A DNA stretch of 64,000 bases from Frateuria soli (GCF_021117385.1 NZ_CP088252.1:930001-994000), one strand, 5' to 3'. Shown: positions 1 to 15,215, counted from the stretch's first letter. The notes: generated by a model from the letters alone, not told the origin. Made by a program: numbers and translations.

Positions 1-199
1 GGGGCGGCAGTTGGCCGAGGCGGCGATCGCCCGGGCGAGCCAGGCCGGCTACCGGCGCGTACTGCTGGATACGCTGGCCTCGATGCAGGCAGCGCGCGCG
101 CTTTATGCCTCGCTGGGCTTCCGGCCGGTCGAGCCGTACTACCGGAACCCGGTACCCGACACGCTGTACATGGCGCTCGATCTCCCCGGAGCGGCCTGA
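1..199 (+). CDS. GNAT family N-acetyltransferase, C-terminal fragment (5' end outside window)
   Basis: The window opens inside this gene; codons run in frame from base 2 to the TGA at 197-199, leaving about 65 residues. The fragment has the end of a GNAT fold: a helix, a segment reading [20 protein letters not shown], then [16 protein letters not shown]. In the family, ALYxxLGF is the helix and strand that close the acetyl-CoA site, and the final strand commonly ends in LYMxL. Only the family can be named; the acceptor substrate is unknown. It converges on the AraC-type gene with 5 bases between the two stop codons, so there is no room for a separate terminator. Confidence 0.75.
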   Translation, partial: GRQLAEAAIARASQAGYRRVLLDTLASMQAARALYASLGFRPVEPYYRNPVPDTLYMALDLPGAA

Positions 200-204
200 G
201 CGGG

Positions 205-846
205 TCAGTGGGTGGCGGCCCAGCCGAGCCGGAAAGCGGCGGGCGTCATGCCGAATGTCTTCACGAACTCCCGGTTGAGATGCGCCTGGTCGTAGAAGCC
301 GGCGGCGAGCGCCGCCTCGACGATGGGCATCTGCATGCGCAGCAGCGCCTTGGCCCGGTGCAGCGCCAGCAGGATGTGGAAGTTGTGCAGGCCGGTACCG
401 GTCTCCCGACGGAATGCACGCGCAAGATGGCCGGCCGACACCCCGCATGCCTGCGCCACCCCTTCCACGCCGGTGCGCAGCGACGACCGGCGGACCAGCA
501 GCGCCCGCGCCTGCTCGCCAAGCGTGCCGCCGCCATCGGTGGCGGGAGAAGGGGCGGGCTTCGCGACGAACTGCGAAACGAAGGCCCAGCCATGGTCATC
601 GACGGGTTCGAAGCAATGGACGGTGCCGGAGGGCACCGTGACCGTGTCGCCGGCCGCCACCATGCGGCAGCCGGCCGGCAGCTTCAGCCGCGCGCGGCCG
701 GCGAGCATCCGCACCACCTCGTCGCCCGCGTGGAAATGGGGACGGAAGCGCCAGGCATGCCGTTCCCCGGCAATGCTTTCGATCGGCCCTTCCTGTCCAC
801 GCACCACCTGGAAGGCCGTGCGTGGAGCGGGCGCGCGGACGCGCAT
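205..846 (-). CDS. AraC family transcriptional regulator with N-terminal cupin sensor
   Basis: A 213-residue protein with two parts. Residues about 30-95 form a cupin-like sensor (FRPHFHAGDEVVRMLAGRA, then DTVTVPSGTVHCFEPVDD). Residues about 120-210 hold the paired helix-turn-helix of AraC proteins (GVAQACGVSAGHLARAFRRE, then VEAALAAGFYDQAHLNREF followed by KTFGMTPAAFR). It would act in the cytoplasm as a DNA-binding switch responding to a small ligand that cannot be predicted. The ATG was chosen because it lies 2 bases after the thioesterase stop and starts just before the cupin. It is the last gene of a uvrA-thioesterase-regulator run, so it may be co-transcribed. Confidence 0.85.
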   Translation of the reverse strand: MRVRAPAPRTAFQVVRGQEGPIESIAGERHAWRFRPHFHAGDEVVRMLAGRARLKLPAGCRMVAAGDTVTVPSGTVHCFEPVDDHGWAFVSQFVAKPAPSPATDGGGTLGEQARALLVRRSSLRTGVEGVAQACGVSAGHLARAFRRETGTGLHNFHILLALHRAKALLRMQMPIVEAALAAGFYDQAHLNREFVKTFGMTPAAFRLGWAATH

Positions 847-848
847 GG

Positions 849-1318
849 TCAGTCCTGCGCGGCCGCCAGGCGAATGGCTTCGGGCAGCGGCACGGGCTTG
901 CCGGTGTCTGGATCCATCCAGACCATCACCACGTGGCCGTCGCCGTACAGGCGATCGGGATGCTCGACGTCCCGGATGCGGTGCCCGATGGTCATCGAGC
1001 TGTTGCCCACGCGCTCGCAGAGGAGTTCGACGCACAGCTGCGCCGGCCACTCGATCGGGCGGCGGTAGTTGAGCTGGACCGCTGCCATCACCGGCATGGC
1101 GTGGTCGTCGAACCACGGTCCCGGCACGTGGCTCAGCCACTGCAGCCGCGCCTCTTCCAGGTAGGTCAGGTAGTTCGAGTTGTTCACGTGGTTGAACGCG
1201 TCCAGATCGCGCCAGCGCACCGGCAGGGTGGCCGTGAAAAGCGGCGTGGATGCGGCCGGCGCGGCCTGTTCGGCGGGGGCTTCGACCTCGGCCTTCTTCT
1301 TCGTCGACTTGCGTGGGC

Positions 1319-1322
<4 letters not shown>
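849..1322 (-). CDS. acyl-CoA thioesterase, 4-hydroxybenzoyl-CoA thioesterase (4HBT) fold
   Basis: A 157-residue hot-dog fold protein. The family signature is clear at residues 37-52 ([16 protein letters not shown]), where Asp, His and the paired Asn residues belong to the active-site region of YbgC/FcbC-like thioesterases. It should hydrolyse an acyl-CoA to a free acid and CoA in the cytoplasm; chain length is not predictable. The first 27 residues are an unusual Lys/Ala/Pro-rich tail ([19 protein letters not shown]...) before the fold. Its ATG overlaps the uvrA stop in ATGA, so the two are translationally coupled, although no functional link to DNA repair is known. Confidence 0.85.
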
Positions 1323-4261
<2,939 letters not shown>

Positions 4262-4348
4262 GCGCGCTGGGATATGGGGGAGACCGGCCACTATACCAAC
4301 CTGCCGAGGTCAGAAATTGAGACACGGCAGGTCGGGCGCGGGGCGTCG

Positions 4349-4412
4349 GGTGGGCTTCAGCCCACCGGCGCTGGTGTACATGACCGCAGTGGGCAGAAGC
4401 CCGCCCCGTGCC
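4349..4412. repeat. extragenic palindrome, GTGGGCTTCAGCCCAC type
   Basis: A perfect hairpin (GGTGGGC-TTCA-GCCCACC, 4349-4366) is followed by an imperfect inverted partner (GTGGGCAGAAGCCCGCCC, about 4390-4408). It sits between the divergent uvrA and DUF2059-like genes. The head-to-tail layout resembles the REP pairs elsewhere in the window, but the core sequence differs. Confidence 0.55.
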
Positions 4413-4477
4413 GCCCTACGCAAAGCCAGGCGTCTGTGGCCAAATACCGGGCCCGGCAACGCGACGAGGAGACACAC

Positions 4478-5011
4478 ATGCGCAAGTGGACCGGAGCGGG
4501 CCTGGCCCTGCTGCTTACGACGGGGGCCGCGCTCGCGGCCACGCCCAAGCCGCCCAGCGAGGCGCAGGTGCGCCAGCTGATGGACGTGTTCGGCGTCGAC
4601 CGCATGCTGGGCCAGATGAACAGCCAGATGGCCGCGATGATGCAGCAGCAGCTGCCCTGCGTGCCGGCCAGCTACTGGCAGGGTTTCATCGACGCCAAGG
4701 GGGCGCAGGAACTGACCGGGCGCATGGTGCCGATCTACCAGCGCCATTTCAGCGCGGCCGACATCCAGGGGTTGCTCAAGTTCTACCGATCGCCGCTGGG
4801 CAGGAAAGTCATTACCGAGATGCCGGAGACCATGGCCGAGGGCATGAAGCTGGGCCAGGACTGGGGCCGCGAGCGCGCCCAGGCGATGCTGGCCGAGCTG
4901 CAGAAAAGCGGCCGGATCGACACCCAGGGCCGTTGCCCGGCGTCGCCCGCCGCCACGCCCGGGGCAAAGCTGGCGGCGCCGGCTTCCGGCGGTTCCTCCG
5001 CCACCCGTTGA
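4478..5011 (+). CDS. secreted DUF2059-like protein of unknown function
   Basis: A 177-residue protein with a clear signal peptide ([20 protein letters not shown], then ATPKPP), so probably periplasmic. The body matches the general DUF2059 pattern: a helical region [16 protein letters not shown] near the N-terminus, then [20 protein letters not shown] with [11 protein letters not shown]. Proteins of this kind are common and mostly uncharacterised. The tail after residue 150 is low-complexity Ala/Pro/Gly/Ser. The ATG at 4478 has a good ribosome site (GACGAGGAGA) about 8 bases upstream. The rplU promoter begins 17 bases after its stop, so it looks like a single-gene unit. Confidence 0.8.
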   Translation: MRKWTGAGLALLLTTGAALAATPKPPSEAQVRQLMDVFGVDRMLGQMNSQMAAMMQQQLPCVPASYWQGFIDAKGAQELTGRMVPIYQRHFSAADIQGLLKFYRSPLGRKVITEMPETMAEGMKLGQDWGRERAQAMLAELQKSGRIDTQGRCPASPAATPGAKLAAPASGGSSATR

Positions 5012-5027
5012 GCGGGTTGCTTAAAGA

Positions 5028-5057
5028 TTGACCAGCCGGCGAGGGCGCGGATATACT
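5028..5057 (+). promoter_or_regulatory. sigma-70 promoter of rplU-rpmA
   Basis: A -35 element TTGACC (5028-5033) and a -10 element TATACT (5052-5057) are separated by 18 bases. They lie about 70 bases before the rplU ATG, leaving a 5' leader of roughly 60 bases. Position and match are what would be expected for a strong ribosomal protein promoter. Confidence 0.75.
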
Positions 5058-5125
5058 TTGCCGTTCACCACGGCCGGTACGCGCGCGGTGAAACCCAAGA
5101 GAATAACGACAGAAGGGACAATCCC

Positions 5126-5440
5126 ATGAGTTATGCAGTCATCAAGACCGGCGGCAAGCAGTACCGCGTCCAGCAGGGCGACGTGCTGCGCGTGGAGCTG
5201 CTGGATGCCGAGGAAGGCGCCAACGTGAGCTTCGACCAGGTCCTGCTGGTCGGCTCGGGCGACTCGGTCAACGTCGGCGTGCCGACCGTTGCCGGTGCCA
5301 CCGTTTCGGCCACCGTGCGTCGCCACGGTCGTGCGGACAAGATCCGCATCATCAAGTTCCGCCGCCGCAAGCACCACAAGAAGCAGATGGGGCACCGGCA
5401 GCATTTCACCGAAGTCGAGATCACGGGCATCAACGCCTGA
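5126..5440 (+). CDS. rplU: 50S ribosomal protein L21
   Basis: A 104-residue protein, normal length for L21, beginning with the conserved [19 protein letters not shown]. The C-terminal RNA-binding stretch [16 protein letters not shown] is the family hallmark that contacts 23S rRNA. The gene is preceded by a sigma-70 promoter and followed 24 bases later by rpmA, the universal rplU-rpmA-obgE order. A ribosome site is present in the purine-rich AGAAGGGACAATCCC before the ATG. Confidence 0.98.
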   Translation: MSYAVIKTGGKQYRVQQGDVLRVELLDAEEGANVSFDQVLLVGSGDSVNVGVPTVAGATVSATVRRHGRADKIRIIKFRRRKHHKKQMGHRQHFTEVEITGINA

Positions 5441-5464
5441 TACACCAGCCGGAGGATTTAAGTC

Positions 5465-5722
5465 ATGGCACATAAAAAAGGCGTAGGTTCGTCCCGCAAC
5501 GGTCGCGACTCGAACCCGAAGTACCTGGGCGTGAAGATCTATGGTGGCCAGGCCATCGAGGCTGGCAACATCATCGTCCGCCAGCGTGGCACCAAGTTCC
5601 ATGCCGGTACCGGCGTGGGCCTGGGCCGCGACCACACCCTGTTCGCGTTGACCGACGGCGTGGTCGAGTTCAAGACCCGCGGCGAGAACAACCGCAAGTT
5701 CGTCAGCGTCGTCAAGGGCTGA
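5465..5722 (+). CDS. rpmA: 50S ribosomal protein L27
   Basis: An 85-residue protein starting [20 protein letters not shown], the conserved L27 N-terminus that reaches the peptidyl transferase centre. There is no cleavable N-terminal extension of the Firmicutes type. A GGAGGA ribosome site lies 8 bases upstream of the ATG. It is followed by an intrinsic terminator, so rplU-rpmA can be transcribed apart from obgE. Confidence 0.98.
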   Translation: MAHKKGVGSSRNGRDSNPKYLGVKIYGGQAIEAGNIIVRQRGTKFHAGTGVGLGRDHTLFALTDGVVEFKTRGENNRKFVSVVKG

Positions 5723-5742
5723 TCGCTCACGACGTTCAAGCG

Positions 5743-5771
5743 AAAGCCCCGCTTCGGCGGGGCTTTTGTTT
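5743..5771 (+). terminator. intrinsic terminator after rpmA
   Basis: A stem AAGCCCCGC / GCGGGGCTT with a short TTCG-centred loop is followed by TTTGTTTT. It lies 20 bases after the rpmA stop, on the coding strand. Confidence 0.9.
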
Positions 5772-5857
5772 TGTGAAACGGAAATCGGCGAGCGGGGAAC
5801 GGGGAGGATGCAGGTTCCCGGTTAACCTTGAGGCCTTCCGTTTCCTCCCCTTTCTAG

Positions 5858-6946
<1,089 letters not shown>

Positions 6947-7163
6947 GCGGCGTCCCGCAACGCTGTCCCGAGCCGCCTTCGGGCAGCTTCCCGGGTGCGC
7001 CGGGCGAAGAAGGTGCAAGTGCCGTAGCCCCTCCCCGGCGAGTCTTCCAGCGTGCCACGGGGGAGATGCCGACAGGCGGATGGACGCCTCGCCGGAACCT
7101 CGCATTCGCATGCCCGGACTCATTCGAGCATCATGCGGGGCTTCTGCCCGAGGAGTCTCCGCC

Positions 7164-8204
7164 ATGCCCTCCCGCCGCGAGTTCCTGAAGACCACCATGC
7201 TGGCCGCCGGCGCGCTTGCCGCGCCCGGCCTCGCGGCCGCCAGCGCCGCGCCGTCGAAAGGTGCGCTGCCGGGCACCGACGGCGCCCGCGTGATTTCCAC
7301 CTGGGATTTCGGCGTGCCCGCCAACCGGGCGGCCTGGACCGTGCTCGTCCAGGGCGGCACCGCGCTGGATGCGGTGGAGCGGGGCGCGCAGGTGCCCGAA
7401 TCGGACCTGGCCAACCACAGCGTCGGCAAGGGCGGCTATCCCGACCGCGACGGGCACGTGACCCTGGACGCCAGCATCATGGACGGCGACGGCCGCTGCG
7501 GCGCGGTCGCCTGCCTGGAACACATCGCGCACCCCATCCGCGTGGCGCGGCGGGTGATGGAGGCCACGCCGCATGTGCTGCTGGTCGGCGAAGGCGCGCT
7601 GCAGTTTGCCCGCGAGCAGGGTTTCCACGAGGAGAACCTGCTGACGCCCGAGGCCGAGAAGGCCTGGCACGAGTGGCTGGAAACCGCGAAATACCGGCCG
7701 GTCGCCAACAGCGAGAACCTCGATTACCACCGCAGCCTGCCGGGCGGGCGCGACAACCACGACACCATCGGCATGCTTGCCGTGGACGCACATGGACACC
7801 TGGCCGGCGCCTGCACCACCAGCGGCATGGCGTGGAAGATGCGCGGCCGCGTCGGCGACAGCCCGATCATCGGCGCGGGGCTCTACGTGGACGGCGAGGT
7901 GGGCGGCGCCACCTCCACCGGCGTGGGCGAGGAGGTGATCCGCAATGCCGGCAGCTTCCTGGTGGTCGAGCTGATGCGCCAGGGACGCAGCCCGCAGGAA
8001 GCCTGCGAGGAGGCGGTGCGCCGCATCGTGAAGAAGCGCCCGGACGGCGCGAAGGAAATGCAGGTGGGTTTCCTCGCGCTACGGCGCGATGGCGCCGTGG
8101 GCGCGCACGCGATCCAGCGCGGCTTTACCTACGCCGTGTGCGATGCGAAGAAGCAGGACGGCCTGTTCGCTTCTCCCAGCGTGTACACGACGCGTTTTTC
8201 CTGA
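7164..8204 (+). CDS. Tat-exported N4-(beta-N-acetylglucosaminyl)-L-asparaginase / isoaspartyl peptidase family hydrolase
   Basis: A 346-residue Ntn-hydrolase precursor. The N-terminus carries a twin-arginine signal (SRREFLKTTMLAAGALAAPG), so the folded enzyme should be exported to the periplasm. The autocleavage site is seen as NHDTIGMLAV, where Thr201 becomes the new N-terminal nucleophile. Downstream GDSPIIGAGLY and GATSTGVGEEVI are the substrate-loop motifs of aspartylglucosaminidases. Such enzymes cleave the Asn-GlcNAc amide bond, or related beta-aspartyl bonds. The ATG follows a strong CGAGGAG site. The gene lies between obgE and rpsT, usually close neighbours in related genomes, so it may be a later insertion. 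Confidence 0.9.
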   Translation: MPSRREFLKTTMLAAGALAAPGLAAASAAPSKGALPGTDGARVISTWDFGVPANRAAWTVLVQGGTALDAVERGAQVPESDLANHSVGKGGYPDRDGHVTLDASIMDGDGRCGAVACLEHIAHPIRVARRVMEATPHVLLVGEGALQFAREQGFHEENLLTPEAEKAWHEWLETAKYRPVANSENLDYHRSLPGGRDNHDTIGMLAVDAHGHLAGACTTSGMAWKMRGRVGDSPIIGAGLYVDGEVGGATSTGVGEEVIRNAGSFLVVELMRQGRSPQEACEEAVRRIVKKRPDGAKEMQVGFLALRRDGAVGAHAIQRGFTYAVCDAKKQDGLFASPSVYTTRFS

Positions 8205-8258
8205 CCGGAGGGCAGGGACGCGGCTGGTTGGCTGCCTGCCTTTTTTCCGCGCATACGA

Positions 8259-8283
8259 AAAGGCCGGCTTGCGCCGGCCTTTC
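8259..8283 (-). terminator. intrinsic terminator of rpsT
   Basis: On the minus strand, a GGCCGGC-GCAA-GCCGGCC hairpin is followed by TTTT. It lies about 30 bases after the rpsT stop. The opposite strand has a shorter T run, so it may also slow transcription from the asparaginase gene. Confidence 0.8.
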
Positions 8284-8311
8284 CACCAACCCTTGGAAGT
8301 ACGAAGCCGGC

Positions 8312-8575
8312 TTACGCCAGCTCGCGGATCTTCGCGTTGAGGCGGCTCTTGTGGCGAGCGGCCTTGTTCTTGTGGATCAGGCCACGCGCGGCGTAGCGGT
8401 CCATGACCGGCTGGGCGGCGGCAAAGGCTTCCACGGCGGCGGCCTTGTCCTTCGCCTCGATGGCCTTGACGACCTTCTTCAGGGCGGTGCGCACCATGGA
8501 ACGGGCGCTGACGTTGCGCAGGCGGCGCTGCTCGGACTGGCGCGCGCGCTTCTTCGCGGACTTGATGTTGGCCAA
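8312..8575 (-). CDS. rpsT: 30S ribosomal protein S20
   Basis: An 87-residue basic, all-helical protein beginning [20 protein letters not shown], the conserved S20 start that binds 16S rRNA. The conserved C-terminal region [17 protein letters not shown] is also present. It is transcribed leftward, divergent from murJ, from its own promoter and into its own terminator. This rpsT/murJ divergence is conserved in pseudomonads and xanthomonads. Confidence 0.98.
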   Translation of the reverse strand: MANIKSAKKRARQSEQRRLRNVSARSMVRTALKKVVKAIEAKDKAAAVEAFAAAQPVMDRYAARGLIHKNKAARHKSRLNAKIRELA

Positions 8576-8617
8576 GGTAGAACTCCAGAGAAGGCTTGGG
8601 TTGGAAAAAGACGGGCA

Positions 8618-8646
8618 ATTATGCGGGCAATGCGCTGGCCGGTCAA
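8618..8646 (-). promoter_or_regulatory. sigma-70 promoter of rpsT
   Basis: On the minus strand, TTGACC (complement of 8641-8646) and CATAAT (complement of 8618-8623) are spaced by exactly 17 bases. They lie about 45 bases before the rpsT start. Confidence 0.75.
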
Positions 8647-8678
8647 CTGTTTAGCAGGTGCCGGGCGGTACACGCATC

Positions 8679-8740
8679 TGTAGGAGCGCACCCTGTGCGC
8701 GACCTCGGCCTGCCGGTCGCGCACAGGGTGCGCTCCTACA
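8679..8740. repeat. REP pair (REPIN-like), GTAGGAGCGCACCCTGTGCGC type
   Basis: Two 26-base arms (8679-8704 and 8715-8740) form a perfect inverted repeat around a 10-base spacer. Each arm also contains its own small palindrome (GCGCACCCTGTGCGC). The outer ends begin GTAG, the tetranucleotide typical of REPs moved by REP-associated tyrosine transposases. It fills the rpsT-murJ gap. Confidence 0.9.
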
Positions 8741-8837
8741 GGGGGCGATTCCCCGCCGCTGCCATGCCCCGGCTACCTGCGCGCCCCGGCGGGCTGTCAC
8801 ACTACGGCCTTTGGTCGCGCCAGGTTCCGCTACACGC

Positions 8838-10445
8838 ATGAAATCCCCCAGCATGTTCCGCGGGCTGCTCTCGTTCAGCAGCATGACGATGATCTCCCGC
8901 GTGCTCGGCCTGGTGCGCGACATGGCGATCAACTCGGCCTTCGGCGCCAACGCGGCGACCGACGCGTTCTGGGTGGCATTCCGCATTCCCAACTTCATGC
9001 GCCGGCTGTTCGCGGAGGGCTCGTTCTCCACCGCTTTCGTGCCGGTCTTCACGGAAGTGAAAGAGAAGGGCAGCCACGCCGACCTGAAGGACCTGATGTC
9101 GCGCGTGTCGGGCACGCTCGGTGGCGTTCTGCTGGTGGTGACGGCGATCGGGCTGATCTTCGCGCCCGAAGTGACCATGCTGTTCTCGCCGGGCGCGCTG
9201 GACGAACCGGGCAAGTTCGCGCTCACGGTCGAGCTGCTGCGGCTGACCTTCCCGTTCCTGCTGTTCGTCTCGCTGACCGCGCTGAGCGGCGGCGCACTCA
9301 ACAGTTTTCACCGCTTCGGGCTGCCGGCGCTGACGCCGGTGATCCTCAACCTGTGCATGATCGCCGGCGCGCTGTGGCTGTCGAAGTGGCTCGATACGCC
9401 GATCCTGGCGCTGGGCTGGGCGATCCTCGCCGCCGGCATCCTGCAACTGCTGTTCCAGCTGCCGGCGCTGCGCGGGCTGGACCTGCTCTCGCTGCCGCGC
9501 TGGGGCTGGAGCCACCCCCAGGTGCGCCGCATCATGCGTCTGATGGTGCCCACGCTGTTCGGCTCCTCGGTGGCGCAGATCAACCTGTTGCTGGACACGG
9601 TGATTGCCTCGCTGCTGATCGCCGGGTCGCAGAGCTGGCTGTCGCAGGCGGACCGCTTCCTCGAACTGCCGCTGGGCGTGTTCGGCGTGGCGCTGGGCAC
9701 GGTGATCCTGCCCTCGCTCTCGCGCCACCACGTGACCACCGACCGGACCGGCTTCTCGCGCGCGCTGGACTGGGGCCTGCGCACCACGCTGCTGATCGCG
9801 GTGCCGGCGATGTTCGGGCTGATGCTGCTGGCCGAACCGCTGGTGGCGACACTGTTCCAGCATGGCCGATTCGACGCGTTCGACACGCGCATGGCGACCC
9901 TGTCGATCACCGCGTTGAGCTTCGGCCTGCCGGCGTTCGCGCTGGTCAAGGTGCTGCTGCCGGCGTTCTACGCCCGGCAGGACACGCGCACGCCGGTGCG
10001 GGCAGGCGTGGCCTCGCTCATCGCCAACATGGCGCTCAACGTGCTGTTCGTGGCGCTGCTGTTCGCGCTGTGGGCCACCCCGGCGCAGAAGCAGGCGCCC
10101 TGGCTGCAGGCGCTGGCCGAGGTGCCTGGCCTGCACATGGCGCTGGGCATGGCCAGCGCGCTGGCCAGCTACATCAACCTGGGCCTGTTGTGGCGTTGGC
10201 TCAAGCAGGCCGGGGTATACGAGCGCCAGCACGGCTGGGCGCGGCATTTCATGCGGCTGGCGGTGGCCTGCGCGGCGATGGTCGCGGTGCTGCTCCTCGG
10301 GCGCTGGCTGTGGCAGGACTGGACCTCGGTGGCGACCTTCACGCGTGTCTGGCACCTGGCGGTGCTGGTAGGCGCCGGTGGGGCGACCTATGTGGCGGTG
10401 TTGTTCGGCCTGGGCTTCCGGCTGGGCGAACTGCGCGGAGTCTGA
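8838..10445 (+). CDS. murJ: lipid II flippase MurJ (MviN)
   Basis: MurJ moves lipid II across the inner membrane for peptidoglycan synthesis. This 535-residue protein is the usual length with about 14 hydrophobic segments. The conserved N-terminal motifs are seen: MISRVLGLVRD, ATDAFWVAFRIPNFMRRLF and AEGSFSTAFVPVF. These include the arginines and aspartate that line the central cavity in the E. coli protein. The ATG at 8838 starts MKSPSMFRGLLSFSSMTMIS; in-frame upstream codons lie in the REP and were rejected. It heads the murJ-ribF-ileS-lspA-ispH series, although REPs separate several members. Confidence 0.97.
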   Translation: MKSPSMFRGLLSFSSMTMISRVLGLVRDMAINSAFGANAATDAFWVAFRIPNFMRRLFAEGSFSTAFVPVFTEVKEKGSHADLKDLMSRVSGTLGGVLLVVTAIGLIFAPEVTMLFSPGALDEPGKFALTVELLRLTFPFLLFVSLTALSGGALNSFHRFGLPALTPVILNLCMIAGALWLSKWLDTPILALGWAILAAGILQLLFQLPALRGLDLLSLPRWGWSHPQVRRIMRLMVPTLFGSSVAQINLLLDTVIASLLIAGSQSWLSQADRFLELPLGVFGVALGTVILPSLSRHHVTTDRTGFSRALDWGLRTTLLIAVPAMFGLMLLAEPLVATLFQHGRFDAFDTRMATLSITALSFGLPAFALVKVLLPAFYARQDTRTPVRAGVASLIANMALNVLFVALLFALWATPAQKQAPWLQALAEVPGLHMALGMASALASYINLGLLWRWLKQAGVYERQHGWARHFMRLAVACAAMVAVLLLGRWLWQDWTSVATFTRVWHLAVLVGAGGATYVAVLFGLGFRLGELRGV

Positions 10446-10475
10446 GGCCCCGCGTCAGGGGTTGCCGGGTCCACT

Positions 10476-10550
10476 GCAGGAGCCCACTTGTGGGCGATGC
10501 TTTGGAGGTGCGGCTGCGCAGAAGAGCATCGCCCACAAGTGGGCTCCTGC
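10476..10550. repeat. REP pair (REPIN-like), GGAGCCCACTTGTGGGCGATGC type
   Basis: Arms at 10476-10501 and 10525-10550 are perfect 26-base inverted repeats around a 23-base spacer. The core GCCCACTTGTGGGC is itself palindromic. The same subtype occurs at 51117-51189. It lies between murJ and ribF. Confidence 0.9.
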
Positions 10551-10611
10551 CGAGTAGGTCCCGCAGGGGAGCGCCCGCGAGGGCGTGAACGGCTCGCGAC
10601 GGACGTCCGCT

Positions 10612-10617
10612 TATACT
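10612..10617 (+). promoter_or_regulatory. -10 element of ribF, implying a leaderless transcript
   Basis: TATACT ends 6 bases before the ribF ATG at 10624, so the expected transcription start falls on or next to the A of the start codon. No good -35 is visible (ACGGCT at the 17-base position), and there is no ribosome site between the two. No FMN riboswitch-like leader could fit. Confidence 0.5.
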
Positions 10618-10623
10618 GGCCGG

Positions 10624-11580
10624 ATGACGAGACTCTCCCGGGACCTTGCGGGCCCCTGCCTGGCCCCCGAGGGCAGCGTGGTGGCCATTGGCGCCTTCGA
10701 CGGCCTGCATCGCGGGCACCAGGCCCTCCTGGCCGAGGTGCGCATCCGCGCCCAGGCGCTGGAGGCAGCGCCGGCGGTGATCAGCTTCGAACCGTTGCCA
10801 CGGGCCTACTTCTCGCCCGAACCGGTGCCGCGGCTCTCCAGTGTGCGCGAGAAGCTCAAGGGCTTTGCCGCGGCTGGCATGGCGCACGCGCTGCTCCTGC
10901 GCTTCAACGAAGCGTTGACCGCGATGTCCGCCGAGGACTTCGTGCGGCGCGTACTGGTCGACCGGCTGGCGGCGCGGGAGGTGTGGGTCGGCGAGGATTT
11001 CCGTTTTGGACACAAGCGTACGGGTGACGTTGCCATGCTCGAGCGCATGGGCGCGGAACTCGGTTTCATCACGCGGGTAATGCCGCCGGTGCTGCTCGAT
11101 GGTGCGCGTGTCTCGGCCACCCGCGTGCGTGCGCTGCTTGCCACCGGGGAGTTCGCCGGAGCGACTCCGCTGCTGGGACGGCCGTTCGTGATCGAAGGGC
11201 GGGTCGAACGCGGCAACCAGCTGGGGCGAACGCTGGGTTTCCCCACCGCCAACATCCACCTGCGCGGACGGGTCAGCCCCATCCAGGGGATCTTCGCGGT
11301 GCGCGTCGGGCTCGGCGAGGCGCCGTGCAGCTGGCCGGGCGTGGCGTCGCTGGGGCTGCGGCCGACCGTCAATCAGGTCGCGCAGCCGCTGCTGGAGGTC
11401 TGCCTGTTCGATTTCGAAGGCGACCTCTATGGCCGGCGCATGGCGGTGGAGTTCGTCGCCAAGCTGCGCGACGAGCGGAAGTTCGACGGCCTCGAGGCAT
11501 TGACCGCCCAGATGCATGAAGACGCCCGTCGGGCGCGCGAGCTGCTGGGCATGAATCCGCGGCTGGCCGAGGCCCTGTAG
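10624..11580 (+). CDS. ribF: bifunctional riboflavin kinase / FAD synthetase
   Basis: RibF phosphorylates riboflavin to FMN and adenylates FMN to FAD in the cytoplasm. This 318-residue protein has the nucleotidyltransferase domain first ([16 protein letters not shown] with the HxGH motif, then [10 protein letters not shown]), and the flavokinase domain after residue about 185 ([17 protein letters not shown]). The ATG beginning [10 protein letters not shown] was chosen over an upstream in-frame codon because a -10 hexamer overlaps that upstream region. The last codons read GAG GCC CTG TAG, and the TAG belongs to a REP that starts there. The normal C-terminus may therefore have been set by the repeat. 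Confidence 0.95.
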   Translation: MTRLSRDLAGPCLAPEGSVVAIGAFDGLHRGHQALLAEVRIRAQALEAAPAVISFEPLPRAYFSPEPVPRLSSVREKLKGFAAAGMAHALLLRFNEALTAMSAEDFVRRVLVDRLAAREVWVGEDFRFGHKRTGDVAMLERMGAELGFITRVMPPVLLDGARVSATRVRALLATGEFAGATPLLGRPFVIEGRVERGNQLGRTLGFPTANIHLRGRVSPIQGIFAVRVGLGEAPCSWPGVASLGLRPTVNQVAQPLLEVCLFDFEGDLYGRRMAVEFVAKLRDERKFDGLEALTAQMHEDARRARELLGMNPRLAEAL

Positions 11581-11632
11581 GAGCGCGCTGGGGCGCGACC
11601 GGGATGGCGGTCGCGCCCAAGGGCGCTCCTGC
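11577..11632. repeat. REP pair overlapping the ribF stop codon
   Basis: Arms at 11577-11600 (GTAGGAGCGCGCTGGGGCGC...) and 11609-11632 are inverted with a few mismatches. The GTAG head supplies the ribF stop codon TAG at 11578-11580. Confidence 0.85.
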
Positions 11633-11720
11633 AACTACCGCAACGCAGCAATTTCCACTATTTTCAACGGTTCGCCGGCGCGTTTCGCGCCTTCCCGGCG
11701 TCGCCCCACGGACACCCCTC

Positions 11721-14582
<2,862 letters not shown>

Positions 14583-14592
14583 CCTTGAAAGT

Positions 14593-14703
14593 CCCTCTCC
14601 CCTCGGGAGAGGGGTTGGGGTGAGGGTCAGGGCGAGCCTCGAGAGCGCGCTCCGCCTGAACCCTCACCCGCCCTGACGGGCACCCTCTCCCGGTGGGAGA
14701 GGG
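14593..14703. repeat. inverted pair of CCCTCTCC / GGGAGAGGG extragenic repeats
   Basis: The left unit (14593-14626) reads CCCTCTCCCCTCGGGAGAGG followed by GGTTGGGGTGAGGG. The right unit (14661-14703) is the same motif inverted: CCCTCACCC...CACCCTCTCCCGGTGGGAGAGGG. The pair fills the ileS-lspA gap. Related units occur at 31101, 34691, 34893, 35069 and 63958. Confidence 0.8.
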
Positions 14704-14720
14704 AACAAAGCGAGAAGCCC

Positions 14721-15215
14721 ATGCACCCCAAACCCAACGCCTTGCCCTGGCTGCTCCTTTCCCTGCTGGTCATCGGCCTGGACCAGCTCACCAAGGTATG
14801 GGCGCTGCACGCCCTTCAGCCGGCCGGCATGCCGCATCCGGTGATCCCGGGCTTGCTCAACTGGACGCTGGCCTTCAATACCGGCGCCGCGTTCAGCTTC
14901 CTGGCTTCCGGTGACGGATGGCAGCGCTGGTTCTTCGTGGCGCTGGCGCTACTGATCAGCGGCGCGCTGGTCGTGTGGCTGGCACGTACCGAGCGCCGTG
15001 ACTGGCGCACGGCGTTGCCGCTGGCGTTGATCATCGGCGGCGCGCTGGGCAACCTGGTCGATCGCCTGCATGCCGCGCAGGTGACCGATTTCATCCAGGT
15101 CTACTACCGGCAGTGGAGCTATCCGGTGTTCAACGTGGCCGACTGCGGCATCACGGTGGGCGCGGTGTTGCTGATCCTGTTCGGTTTCAGGAGCGGCAAG
15201 GCCGACGTGCGATAA
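14721..15215 (+). CDS. lspA: lipoprotein signal peptidase (signal peptidase II)
   Basis: LspA cleaves the signal peptide from diacylglyceryl prolipoproteins in the inner membrane. The 164-residue protein has four hydrophobic helices and the conserved blocks [20 protein letters not shown] and FNVADCGI. The catalytic aspartates fall at Asp114 and Asp141, the same positions as in E. coli. Its TAA stop overlaps an extended -10-like element for ispH. The substrates in this window include the RND adaptor with its LAAC lipobox. Confidence 0.97.
   Translation: MHPKPNALPWLLLSLLVIGLDQLTKVWALHALQPAGMPHPVIPGLLNWTLAFNTGAAFSFLASGDGWQRWFFVALALLISGALVVWLARTERRDWRTALPLALIIGGALGNLVDRLHAAQVTDFIQVYYRQWSYPVFNVADCGITVGAVLLILFGFRSGKADVR

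Noticed and set aside
4262-4348. LexA box before uvrA
   Set aside because: No recognisable LexA-type palindrome was found in the uvrA upstream region.
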